From Solirubrobacterales bacterium (GTDB lineage: Bacteria > Actinomycetota > Thermoleophilia > Solirubrobacterales > Solirubrobacteraceae): a DNA stretch of 6,346 nucleotides. Below are positions 1 through 5,638 of this stretch, piece after piece; the first letter of the stretch is position 1, and each line of letters opens with the position of its first letter. The stretch is from NCBI GenBank assembly GCA_019240015.1, contig JAFAZB010000419.1, forward strand, positions 1 to 6,346. The letters are read 5' to 3'. The notes under the pieces are model-generated. The model saw nothing but the letters and a program-made list of their open reading frames with translations, was not told the DNA's origin and ran no database searches. The position numbers and the translations under genes are program-made.

Positions 1-167
1 CTCGGGCCGGCTCTCCAGCTCGAGTCGTATCGACGGGGAATCCACGAATACATCCACCGACCTGGGGCCGGATTACCCTCGGGGGCGCACGTCAAATCAC
101 TTGTTGCGCCGAGCGGCCAGTTCCGGGGCCCCACGAGCGTCGCCAGGCATGCTGGGCCGCCGGTCAG

Positions 168-173
168 GGTAGC
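168..173 (+). promoter_or_regulatory. Weak candidate -10 element (GGGTAG)
   Basis: GGGTAG lies 35 bases before the ATG at 209 and matches the -10 part of SigB/SigF-type promoters. No matching GTTT-like box sits at the usual 14-16 base distance; the nearest GNNT (GCAT, 147-150) is 17 bases away. It is listed because the same hexamer, with a better upstream box, precedes two other starts in the window. Confidence 0.25.
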
Positions 174-196
174 TGTCGCGCGTACCCGATCACGAC

Positions 197-201
197 AGGA
201 G
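197..201 (+). promoter_or_regulatory. Ribosome binding site deciding the start of the small basic protein
   Basis: AGGAG ends 7 bases before the ATG at 209. The in-frame GTG at 203 is only one base beyond this motif and is too close to be used, so the protein should begin MAKDHG rather than two residues earlier. Confidence 0.75.
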
Positions 202-208
202 AGTGGCT

Positions 209-442
209 ATGGCCAAGGATCATGGCCCGAGCGTAAAGAACGACAAGCAATATGAGGGACTGCGCAAGAAGGGCATGAGCAAGTCCCGCGCGGCGGCGAT
301 CTCCAACTCCCCCGGCTCCTCGAGCCGCGGCGGCAAGAGCAGTGGCAGCAGCCAGAGCAGGCGCAGCAGCGGGTCGGGCAGCGGCGGCAACCGGGCCCAG
401 AAAGCCGCTGCCGGGCGCAAGGGCGGCAAGAAGTCAAGCTAG
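209..442 (+). CDS. Small highly basic protein, DUF7218-like N-terminus with Ser/Gly/Lys/Arg tail
   Basis: A 77-residue soluble protein. The first 30 or so residues (MAKDHGPSVKNDKQYEGLRKKG, then MSKSRAAAISN) resemble a family of small actinobacterial and archaeal proteins that I know as DUF7218, sometimes labelled Rho-termination-factor-like; function unknown. The rest (about residues 33-77) is low complexity, almost only Ser, Gly, Arg, Lys, Ala and Gln, and ends in an RKGGKK stretch. After Glu16 there is no acidic residue, so the tail is strongly positive and could bind nucleic acid like a histone-H1-type tail; this is inference. The start is set by the AGGAG site. Its TAG stop lies within a CTAG palindrome that also supplies the stop of the convergent membrane-protein gene. 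There is no membrane segment or signal peptide. The gene is real with good confidence; its role is unknown. Confidence 0.8.
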   Translation: MAKDHGPSVKNDKQYEGLRKKGMSKSRAAAISNSPGSSSRGGKSSGSSQSRRSSGSGSGGNRAQKAAAGRKGGKKSS

Positions 443-861
443 CGCCACCACAAGGTCACGTACCCGAGTAGCGCGCCGGCGAGCCACGCGATCGCGGCGA
501 TCGTGAGCGCCAAAGCGCCTGCGATGTGACCTAGCGTCAGCGTCGCGACGGCCGCGAACACGGTCATCGCGGCGCCGCCGATCACCGCTCCGCGGGCGTC
601 CTCCCGTGCGTCTTCGCTGTCCTCCTGCTCTTCGATCAGCGTCAGGCTTGCGGCGAGGGTCGCCGGGAACGCAAGCAGGATGCCGCTCGCGCGCGCGCCG
701 AACAGGAGCGTGGCGACCCCCGCCGCGATGGACGTCAGCGCACCGGCCCCGAACCGGTAGGCCAAGTCCCGGGTGCTCGCTTGCGCGAGCAGCCCCGGAT
801 CGAGGCGCGGACGCCGATCGAGCCGTTCGAACAGCGATCGTTCGCGCGCGCCCTCAGCCAC
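439..861 (-). CDS. Small four-helix membrane protein, DUF3147-like, second of a pair
   Basis: A 140-residue inner-membrane protein of unknown function. A charged cytoplasm-like N-terminus (residues 1-33, rich in Arg/Glu) is followed by four hydrophobic segments at about 35-54, 57-76, 91-110 and 113-136. The signature region RASGILLAFPATLAASLTL (58-76), followed by an acidic loop (EEQEDSEDARED, 77-88) and GAVIGGAAM (91-99), resembles the DUF3147 type of membrane protein and aligns with the upstream neighbour, so the two look like old paralogues. It lies 24 bp after that neighbour's stop, so co-transcription is likely. The start is a GTG with only a close GAGG (3-base spacer); a start further inside cannot be excluded. 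Paired small membrane proteins often form heteromers, which is inference here. Its stop shares the CTAG with the convergent small basic gene. Confidence 0.75.
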   Translation of the reverse strand: MAEGARERSLFERLDRRPRLDPGLLAQASTRDLAYRFGAGALTSIAAGVATLLFGARASGILLAFPATLAASLTLIEEQEDSEDAREDARGAVIGGAAMTVFAAVATLTLGHIAGALALTIAAIAWLAGALLGYVTLWWR

Positions 862-885
862 GGTCCTCGCCAGCGGCTCCGGTGC

Positions 886-1230
886 TCATGCCAGCAGCGG
901 CAGCGCCGCGAGCGCCGACACCCCCGCCCATGCCAGCAGCCCGGCAGCCGACGCGCGGGCGGCGCGGACGCGACGCAACAGCGAGACGGCGGCGACCGCG
1001 TACGCGACCATCCCCGCGCCGCCGGCGATCATGCCTGCGGCGCTTTCGTGTGCCTGATGCGGTCCCTTGTCGAGCAAGGTGATCGTCAGCCCCACCAACG
1101 CGACCGCCGGGGCCGCGCTGAACAGGCCCGCAAAGCGCTTCGGGCGCAACCCCTCGGACAGCAGCGCGAACAGCACGACCAGCGTGCCGCCGGCCAGCCC
1201 CTTGACGGCCACGATCAGGGCGTCGTGCAC
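886..1230 (-). CDS. Small four-helix membrane protein, DUF3147-like, first of a pair
   Basis: A 114-residue membrane protein of unknown function. Hydrophobic segments lie at about 5-25, 34-53, 65-86 and 93-113, joined by short basic loops (RPKR 29-32, RRVRAAR 86-92). The stretch KRFAGLFSAAPAVALVGLTI (31-50) and the GMIAGGAGMVAY stretch (66-77) are typical of DUF3147-type proteins. The frame stays open upstream to 1401, but that part is Arg/Ser-rich and overlaps the 78-residue gene antiphase, so I place the start at the GTG giving VHDALIVAVKG, 25 bp after that gene's stop. No strong ribosome binding site is visible, which leaves the exact start uncertain. It sits between the 78-residue protein gene and its paralogue in one likely transcript. 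It could be a transporter or an accessory membrane subunit; nothing in the sequence decides this. Confidence 0.75.
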   Translation of the reverse strand: MHDALIVAVKGLAGGTLVVLFALLSEGLRPKRFAGLFSAAPAVALVGLTITLLDKGPHQAHESAAGMIAGGAGMVAYAVAAVSLLRRVRAARASAAGLLAWAGVSALAALPLLA

Positions 1231-1255
1231 GTGCTCGCGGCCGTCTGGCGCTGAC

Positions 1256-1492
1256 CTATGAGGACAGGCGCTTGCGGAGCTGCTCCTTGCCCTGCTCGCC
1301 GCCCTTGCGGCTCTCCTTCTGGGCCCGGCGGAAGAAGTCCGCCAGCTCCGAGTCGCCGTCCCGGTCGGCGTCCTGGATGTAGTCCTCGAGCCGCAGCGCA
1401 TTGCTGAGGCACTGCTCCGTGAACCAGATCAGGTTGTAGTCCTTGTCCTTGGTGCCGGTGGCGCCGCCGGTCTCCCCTGTTGAGGTACCCAT
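1256..1492 (-). CDS. 78-residue hydrophilic helical protein of unknown function
   Basis: The flexible Gly/Thr-rich N-terminus (residues 1-14) is followed by two probable amphipathic helices: about 17-40 (DYNLIWFTEQCLSNALRLED) and about 48-76 (Glu/Lys/Arg-rich, ending QLRKRLSS). Between them is an acidic turn, DADRDGDSEL (41-50). The helix-turn-helix pattern resembles small proteins of actinobacteria and cyanobacteria that look like half a ferritin-like bundle. I recognise the type but know no name or function. The ATG is preceded by AGGAG with a 5-base spacer, so the much longer open frame upstream (to 1747) is not used. It heads the group with the two DUF3147-like membrane proteins, 25 bp ahead of the first. 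A GCTT-N15-GGGTAC element upstream suggests stress-sigma control. There is no signal peptide or membrane segment. Confidence 0.8.
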   Translation of the reverse strand: MGTSTGETGGATGTKDKDYNLIWFTEQCLSNALRLEDYIQDADRDGDSELADFFRRAQKESRKGGEQGKEQLRKRLSS

Positions 1493-1497
1493 CTCCG

Positions 1498-1502
1498 CTC
1501 CT
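1498..1502 (-). promoter_or_regulatory. Ribosome binding site of the 78-residue protein gene
   Basis: On the minus strand AGGAG (within GAAAGGAG) stands 5 bases before the ATG at 1492. It fixes the start of the small protein against the longer open frame that continues upstream. Confidence 0.75.
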
Positions 1503-1537
1503 TTCGCGGTCGCGTCGATTTGCGAACGCCACTGGGT

Positions 1538-1562
1538 GTACCCGCTCTGGGAGCGCCTAAGC
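1538..1562 (-). promoter_or_regulatory. Candidate SigB/SigF-type promoter for the 78-residue/membrane-protein group
   Basis: On the minus strand GCTT (1562-1559), a 15-base spacer and GGGTAC (1543-1538) match the GNNT-N14-16-GGGTAC pattern known for Streptomyces SigB. Transcription would begin near 1531, leaving a leader of about 39 bases that contains the AGGAG site. It is back-to-back with the candidate promoter of the epimerase gene. Confidence 0.45.
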
Positions 1563-1582
1563 CGCCATTCGTGGCCAGGTTC

Positions 1583-1607
1583 GTTCGCCGCGCTCGCGAC
1601 CGGGTAG
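1583..1607 (+). promoter_or_regulatory. Candidate SigB/SigF-type promoter for the epimerase gene, probably leaderless
   Basis: GTTC (1583-1586), a 15-base spacer and GGGTAG (1602-1607) resemble GTTT-N15-GGGTA promoters. The -10 hexamer ends just 9 bases before the ATG at 1617 and abuts the alternative ATG at 1608. If it is real, transcription starts at or next to 1617, giving a leaderless message and excluding 1608 as start. There is no good Shine-Dalgarno sequence here, which fits. Confidence 0.4.
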
Positions 1608-1616
1608 ATGACATCC

Positions 1617-2666
1617 ATGCGGGTAGTCCTCACGGGAGCCACCGGGAACGTCGGTACCAGCGTGCTCGAGGCGCTCGACGCCGAGGCCGGCGTCGAGGAG
1701 ATCGTGGCCGTGGCGCGCCGAGCCCCGGGGCGGAGCTTCGAGCGCACCAGCTATCAGCGAGCCGACGTCATCCGCTCCGAGCTCGCCCCGATCTTCCAGG
1801 GCGCCGACGCAGTCGTGCATCTCGCCTGGCTGATCCAGCCTGGACGCGACGAGCGGGTGACCCACGCGGTCAACGTGCGCGGCAGCGAGCGGGTGTTCAG
1901 GGCGGCGGTGCAGGCCAAGGTTCCGGCGGTCATCTACGCCTCGTCGGTCGGCGCGTACTCGCCCGGGCCCAAAGACCGGCTGGTCGACGAGTCATGGCCG
2001 ACCGAGGGGATCCCGAGCTCTTTCTACGCTCGCCACAAGGCCGCGGTCGAGCGCCAGCTCGACCGGCTGGAGCGCGAGCAGCCGCAGCTCCGGATCGTCC
2101 GCATGCGCCCCGCCCTGATCTTCAAGGCGCAGGCGGCGACGGAGATCCGGCGGCTGTTCGCGGGGCCGCTGGTGCCGCGCTCCCTATTGCGCCCCGGCTT
2201 GATCCCGTTCGTCCCGGACGTGTCCGGTCTGCGCTTCCAGGCGGTCCACTCGCTCGACGTGGGGGACGCTTACCGGCGCGCGCTGCTCAGCGACGTGCGC
2301 GGTCCCTTCAACCTCGCCGCAGAGCCGCCGATCGGCCCCGCGGAGCTCGCCGAGGTGCTCGCCGCCCGCCGGCTGCGGCTACCCGCGAAGCTGCTGCGCG
2401 GTGCCGCCGCGGCGACATTTGCGCTCCGCCTACAGCCCACTGAGCCGGGGTGGGTGGACATGGCGTTCGCAGTTCCGCTGATGGACACCGCGCGCGCCCG
2501 GGCCGAGCTGGGCTGGGAGCCGCGCCACACCGCCACCGACTCGCTGCGCGAGCTGCTCGACGGGATGCGGGCAGGAGTCGACTACGCCACGCCGCCGCTG
2601 GCGCGTGCGAGCAGCGGGCCCGCGCGGCTGCGTGAACTGCTCACGGGCGTCGGCGGCCGCGGCTGA
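1617..2666 (+). CDS. NAD(P)-dependent epimerase/dehydratase, extended SDR family
   Basis: A 349-residue cytosolic protein with a Rossmann fold. Counting from the ATG at 1617, the nucleotide-binding glycine motif GATGNVG is at residues 7-13, HLAW at 68-71, the ASSVG strand with the active-site serine region at 108-112, and the catalytic YxxxK as YARHK at 137-141. The RMRPALIF region (163-170) and HSLDVGDAYRRAL (211-223) are the usual substrate-side and adjacent motifs of extended SDRs. These enzymes act on nucleotide sugars or related carbonyl substrates; the specific substrate cannot be read from the sequence. An in-frame ATG three codons upstream (1608) is the alternative start; the promoter-like GGGTAG directly before it and the usual MRVVLTGATG beginning favour 1617. 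Its last 26 bp overlap the 3' end of the VTC-domain gene on the other strand. The family is certain, the reaction unknown. Confidence 0.88.
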   Translation: MRVVLTGATGNVGTSVLEALDAEAGVEEIVAVARRAPGRSFERTSYQRADVIRSELAPIFQGADAVVHLAWLIQPGRDERVTHAVNVRGSERVFRAAVQAKVPAVIYASSVGAYSPGPKDRLVDESWPTEGIPSSFYARHKAAVERQLDRLEREQPQLRIVRMRPALIFKAQAATEIRRLFAGPLVPRSLLRPGLIPFVPDVSGLRFQAVHSLDVGDAYRRALLSDVRGPFNLAAEPPIGPAELAEVLAARRLRLPAKLLRGAAAATFALRLQPTEPGWVDMAFAVPLMDTARARAELGWEPRHTATDSLRELLDGMRAGVDYATPPLARASSGPARLRELLTGVGGRG

Positions 2667-3465
2667 ACCGCTCCGCCGCGGCGCCCTGGAGCTCCACGCT
2701 GAAGTACCGCTCCGACGGCCGCGAACCCTCGGGATCCTGGGCCTCGGGCGCAAGCAGCGCCATCCCGGTGCGGTACTTGCTGAGCGAGATCGGCTCGACC
2801 CCAAGCTCGCGCAGCGCGCCGTCCGCCGGGCCGTCCCCATGCTCACTCTTGGTCTCGACCACCACCATGCCCGGCTGCAACCGCGCGCTGGCCGCCGCGT
2901 GACGGCTGAGGGTCAGATCGAGATCGCAGGTGGCGCGCTCCGCGGCGTCCGCGCGTGCCAGCGTGACGCGGTCGAAGTTGGTGCGCAGGCTGGCGCGCAG
3001 CGGCTCCGGCGGCAGCTGGAGCCCGGCTGACTGCAGCGCCTCACGCAGGCACTCCTCGGCGTCACCGCTCAGCCGTTCCGTGGCGTCGGGTGGATGATCG
3101 CTCTGGCGTTTGTCCGTCTCGCCGTCCCCGAGCTTGAGCTTCACTTCGAACACGCAATGCCCGGTGTCGCGGTAGTGGCGGGTGCGCGCCTTGAAGCGAG
3201 GGGTACGACCCTCCACGTGGTCGCGGAAGCAGCGCAGGTCCGCGGTGTCGAAGTACACGCTCTCGTAAGCGAACATGCGCCGGGAGTCGATCTCGAGCGC
3301 CTCGTGGTCGGCGGACAGCTTGCGAAGCAGCTCGGCGAAAGCATCGAGCTGGAGCACGTACTTGGTGTCGGTGCGGCGTAACAGCGCGGCCCGCTCGTCG
3401 AGCTGCTCCAGCGACACCGCGGGCAGTTCGGCGAGTAGCTGCTCGGTCCCGGCGTCGAGAGGCAT
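2641..3465 (-). CDS. VTC-domain protein, polyphosphate polymerase-like
   Basis: A 274-residue soluble protein of the VTC/triphosphate-tunnel superfamily, whose yeast member Vtc4 makes inorganic polyphosphate from ATP inside a basic tunnel. The tunnel motifs appear in order: RRTDTKYVL (30-38, Arg31 and Lys35), YFDT (71-74), RFKARTRHY (90-98, the Arg/Lys/Arg strand), FEVKLK (106-111, Glu107/Lys109/Lys111), RTNFDRVTL (161-169), CDLDLTL (180-186), VVETKSEHGDG (202-212, metal-binding Glu204 and Lys206) and SKYRTGM (229-235). All the expected charged residues are present, so activity is plausible. Bacterial homologues often sit beside a DUF4956 membrane protein or a CotH-like kinase; neither is here. 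It is the last gene of the operon, 6 bp after the dehydrogenase stop, with only a distant GGAG (12-base spacer), so it may depend on translation of the upstream gene. Inorganic polyphosphate synthesis is known for the family and inferred here. Confidence 0.85.
   Translation of the reverse strand: MPLDAGTEQLLAELPAVSLEQLDERAALLRRTDTKYVLQLDAFAELLRKLSADHEALEIDSRRMFAYESVYFDTADLRCFRDHVEGRTPRFKARTRHYRDTGHCVFEVKLKLGDGETDKRQSDHPPDATERLSGDAEECLREALQSAGLQLPPEPLRASLRTNFDRVTLARADAAERATCDLDLTLSRHAAASARLQPGMVVVETKSEHGDGPADGALRELGVEPISLSKYRTGMALLAPEAQDPEGSRPSERYFSVELQGAAAERFSRGRRRP
2652..2685. terminator. GC-rich hairpin at the convergent gene ends, possible bidirectional terminator
   Basis: GCCGCGGC at 2656-2663 can pair with the same self-complementary octamer at 2675-2682 across an 11-base loop that contains the epimerase stop. 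Three more pairs extend the stem after a one-base bulge (2652-2654 with 2683-2685). It lies where two convergent genes overlap, a natural place for termination, and would form on either strand. There is no T-run on either side, so factor-independent termination is unproven. Confidence 0.35.
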
Positions 3466-3471
3466 CGTCGG

Positions 3472-4656
3472 TCAGGGCTCCAGCACGACCTTGATCGCGC
3501 CGTCCTCCTTGCGCTGAAAGATCTCATAGCCGTGCGGCGCCTCCGCGAGCGGGAGCTTGTGCGTGGCGAGGTCCTCGACCCCCAGCGGATCGTCCCCGTC
3601 CTCGAGCAGGGGCATGATCTCCTCGATCCAGCGCCGCACGTTCGCCTGCCCCATCCGCAGCTGGATCTGCTTGTCGAACAGGACCATCATCGGGAGCGGA
3701 TCGGCAGTGCCCCCGTAGACCCCGCTCAACGAGATCGTGCCGCCGCGGCGGACCACGTCGATCGCCGCGTGAAGCACGCTCAGTCGGTCGATTCCGGCCT
3801 TGTCCATCAAGGTCGTGGTGAGAGCATCGGGCAGCAACCCGGCGAGCTGGTGAATCAGCTTGCCCAGCGGGGCGCCGTGGGCCTCCATCCCGACCGCGTC
3901 GATCACTGAGTCCGGCCCGCGGCCGGCGGTCAAGCCGCGCATCTGCTCGGCGATGTCTTGACCGTCGGCCAGCTCGAGCGCGTTGACGTCGTGCTTGCGC
4001 GCCAGCTCGAGCCGCTCGGGCACCAGGTCGATCCCGAACACCTCCGAGGCACCTCGATGCAGCGCCACCCGGCAGCACATCTGCCCGATCGGGCCGAGGC
4101 CGAACACCGCCACCGTGCCGCCTTGCGGAATCGCGGCGTACTCGACCGCCTGCCACGCGGTCGGCAGCACGTCGGAGAGGTAGAGGAAGCGCTCATCGGG
4201 CGGCCCCTCAGGGACCTTGATCGGGCCGAAGTGGGCTTGTGGAACGCGCAGCAACTCGGCCTGTCCGCCCGGTACCTGGCCGTACAGCTTGGTGTATCCG
4301 AGCAGTGCGGCTCCCTTGCCCTGCTCACGAACCTGGGTCGTCTCGCACTGCGAGTAGAGCTGCTGCTGGCACATGAAGCAGTGGCCACAGGAGATGTTGA
4401 ACGGGATCACCACACGGTCGCCGGGCTTGATCTGGGTCACTTCGGAGCCGACCGCCTCGACGATCCCCATCGGCTCGTGCCCCAGGACGTCGCCTTCGTC
4501 CAGGAACGCCCCCATGACCTCGTAGAGGTGAAGATCCGAGCCGCAGATGCCGGTGGAGGTGATGCGCACGATCGCGTCCGTCGGCTGCTCGATCGTGGGA
4601 TCCGGGACCGTGTCCACGCGCACGTCGCGCTTGCCGTGGTATGTGACCGCTTTCAT
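3472..4656 (-). CDS. Zinc-dependent alcohol dehydrogenase, formaldehyde-dehydrogenase-like (MDR superfamily)
   Basis: A 394-residue cytosolic oxidoreductase, close to the usual 385-400 residues of the FDH-like branch of medium-chain dehydrogenases. Catalytic-zinc residues are Cys38 (in GICGSDLHLY), His60-Glu61 (GHEPMG) and probably Asp162 in SDVLPTAWQA. The structural-zinc site is complete: Cys90, Cys93, Cys96 and Cys104. The NAD-binding motif GLGPIG is at 186-191, and Asp210 at the end of the following strand (FGIDLVPERL) favours NAD over NADP. DAVGMEAHG (253-261) and GVYGGT (312-317) are characteristic of this subfamily, which includes glutathione-independent aldehyde/alcohol enzymes; the substrate is not known. 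The ATG overlaps the upstream TGA as ATGA (4653-4656) with no good ribosome binding site of its own, pointing to translational coupling with the ferritin-like gene. Detoxification of a small aldehyde or alcohol under stress is inference. Confidence 0.9.
   Translation of the reverse strand: MKAVTYHGKRDVRVDTVPDPTIEQPTDAIVRITSTGICGSDLHLYEVMGAFLDEGDVLGHEPMGIVEAVGSEVTQIKPGDRVVIPFNISCGHCFMCQQQLYSQCETTQVREQGKGAALLGYTKLYGQVPGGQAELLRVPQAHFGPIKVPEGPPDERFLYLSDVLPTAWQAVEYAAIPQGGTVAVFGLGPIGQMCCRVALHRGASEVFGIDLVPERLELARKHDVNALELADGQDIAEQMRGLTAGRGPDSVIDAVGMEAHGAPLGKLIHQLAGLLPDALTTTLMDKAGIDRLSVLHAAIDVVRRGGTISLSGVYGGTADPLPMMVLFDKQIQLRMGQANVRRWIEEIMPLLEDGDDPLGVEDLATHKLPLAEAPHGYEIFQRKEDGAIKVVLEP
4653..4656 (-). 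other. ATGA stop/start overlap between ferritin-like and dehydrogenase genes
   Basis: Read on the minus strand, the four bases ATGA contain the start codon of the dehydrogenase and the TGA stop of the ferritin-like protein. This arrangement commonly lets a terminating ribosome restart on the next gene, tying the two protein levels together. Confidence 0.8.
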
Positions 4657-5633
4657 CTCGGGCCGACGCCCTGCTCGCTGAGCGTCGCGTCGAGAGCGGG
4701 CTCGAACAGCGACTCGATCCGCTCCGCCGCCGCCCGCTCCTGCGCCAGGATGCGGTCCGCCAGCTGCTCGGTTTCGGGATCATCGGCGCGCGCGGCCACC
4801 CGCCGCAGCAGCTCGTAGGCGCCGATTTCCAGATGCTCGAAGGCATAGGCGAATCCCGCCAGCTTGGCGGGCGTGTCCGGCTGGGCTCGAAAGAAGGCAC
4901 CCCAGTTGAGCGCACCCAGCCGCAGTGCGGCGTCCTTCAGCCTGGAAGGGGAGCTGCCGCGAGCCTCCAGCCGGTCGGCCACGAGCCGCTGGTGCTCCTC
5001 GGTCTCGGCCAGGTGGTCCTGGTAGGCGGACGCCAGCTCGTCCGCGCCGGCGAGCTCGGGCGCCTTCTCGAGCAGCTTGAGGGCCTGGGCTTCGATCGCG
5101 TGCGCGTCAGCCAAGTACTTGTCGAGCTGCTCGCCCAAGTCCTCGGGAGCCAGCTCCCGCAAGGAAGCCTCCACAGCGCGCTCGAACAACGCTTCGAGCC
5201 GTTCGCCCATCGCCCGCTCCTGTGCCCCGATTCGCCGCGCCAGCGCGCCCGTCTCCTCGTCGCCATCGAGCTCCGCCACCCGGGCCAGCAGCTCGTAGGC
5301 GGCCTCCTCCAGATGTTCATAGGAGTAGGCGTGCACGACGAGCTTGCCGGGCGTGTCGGGCTGCGCCGCAGCGAACAGGACAAAGCCGGCTCCGGTGATC
5401 GTGCCGGCCAAGTCCTTCAGGAGCGCCGGACCCGCGTCACGAGCCACCAGGCGGTCGCGCACCAGCCGCTCGTGCTCCTCGGTTTCGGTCAGGTGCTGGG
5501 CGAACGCGGCGGAGATCTCCGGATCGTCGGTCAGCTCGGGGGCCTTGCGCATCTGCGCGACGGCCTGTTGCTCGATCGAGTGGGCATCGGTCAGGTACTT
5601 GGTCAGCTGCTCTGCGAGCGTGCTCGGTGTCAT
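4653..5633 (-). CDS. Tandem DUF892 (YciE-like) ferritin-like domain protein
   Basis: A 326-residue soluble all-helical protein made of two DUF892 ferritin-like domains, residues 6-161 and 166-321. A usual DUF892 protein has one domain of about 160 residues, so this is a fusion of two. The domains align without a gap at a constant 160-residue offset. Conserved in both are the potential metal-ligand or core residues Glu21/181, Glu53-His54/213-214, Glu106-His107/266-267 with Glu109/269, and Glu139/299. The exact ExxH pair of diiron ferritins is not present (Thr at 51 and 211), so iron storage should not be assumed. Family members are linked to stress responses, with unknown biochemistry. The ATG has AGGAG 5 bases upstream. 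It is the first gene of the operon and is translationally coupled to the dehydrogenase. One chain may fold as a pseudo-dimer replacing the family's dimer; this is inference. Confidence 0.88.
   Translation of the reverse strand: MTPSTLAEQLTKYLTDAHSIEQQAVAQMRKAPELTDDPEISAAFAQHLTETEEHERLVRDRLVARDAGPALLKDLAGTITGAGFVLFAAAQPDTPGKLVVHAYSYEHLEEAAYELLARVAELDGDEETGALARRIGAQERAMGERLEALFERAVEASLRELAPEDLGEQLDKYLADAHAIEAQALKLLEKAPELAGADELASAYQDHLAETEEHQRLVADRLEARGSSPSRLKDAALRLGALNWGAFFRAQPDTPAKLAGFAYAFEHLEIGAYELLRRVAARADDPETEQLADRILAQERAAAERIESLFEPALDATLSEQGVGPR
4671..5138 (-). repeat. Second DUF892 repeat unit of the ferritin-like gene
   Basis: Encodes residues 166-321, offset exactly 480 bp from the first unit. 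It differs mainly in the 76-90 equivalent segment (ALRLGALNWGAFFRA) between helices two and three, and keeps all the candidate Glu/His ligand positions. Confidence 0.85.
5151..5618 (-). repeat. First DUF892 repeat unit of the ferritin-like gene
   Basis: Encodes residues 6-161. Compared by hand with the second unit it is about 55 % identical (86 of 156 positions), with no gap. The best-conserved stretches are DAH.IE.QA, HL.ETEEH, AQPDTP and EHLE..AYELL. Confidence 0.85.
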
Positions 5634-5638
5634 TCGGT

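Larger units (their letters stand above)
1..208. other. Non-coding leader region, no gene seen
   Basis: No reading frame here has both a plausible start and a recognisable protein. Plus-strand frame 1 is open from the window edge to about 255, but its translation resembles nothing known and runs into the leader and start of the next gene. The right end (about 160-208) carries a GGGTAG element at 168-173 and a good ribosome binding site, so it is probably the promoter and leader of the small basic protein. No tRNA, terminator with a T-run, or repeat was seen. Confidence 0.55.

Noticed and set aside
1..53. Minus-strand open frame from an ATG at 53 to the window edge, with a GGGTAA upstream (78-73)
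   Set aside because: Only 17 codons are visible (begins MYSWIPRR), with no good ribosome binding site and no recognisable family. It might be the start of a gene outside the window, but this cannot be supported here.
606..1254. Overlapping plus-strand open frames across the membrane-protein genes
   Set aside because: They are Arg/Pro/Ser-rich shadows; the minus-strand products have coherent membrane segments and family motifs.
1343..1372. EF-hand calcium site in the 78-residue protein
   Set aside because: The loop lacks the hydrophobic residue at position 8 and the Glu at 12, and no flanking EF-hand helices of the right type are evident. Kept only as a low-interest observation.
1231..1401. 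N-terminal extension of the first DUF3147-like protein (57 extra residues)
   Set aside because: The extension is Arg/Ser/Thr-rich, overlaps the 78-residue gene in another frame and is unlike the family; the GTG at 1230 gives the usual short N-terminus.
1520..2443. Plus-strand open frame of 307 codons overlapping the epimerase
   Set aside because: Arg/Ala/Pro-rich translation in the wrong frame of a clear SDR gene; no motif or ribosome binding site.
3958..4818. Plus-strand open frame of 286 codons antisense to the dehydrogenase
   Set aside because: The minus-strand reading has complete zinc and NAD motifs; the antisense reading resembles nothing and is a shadow.
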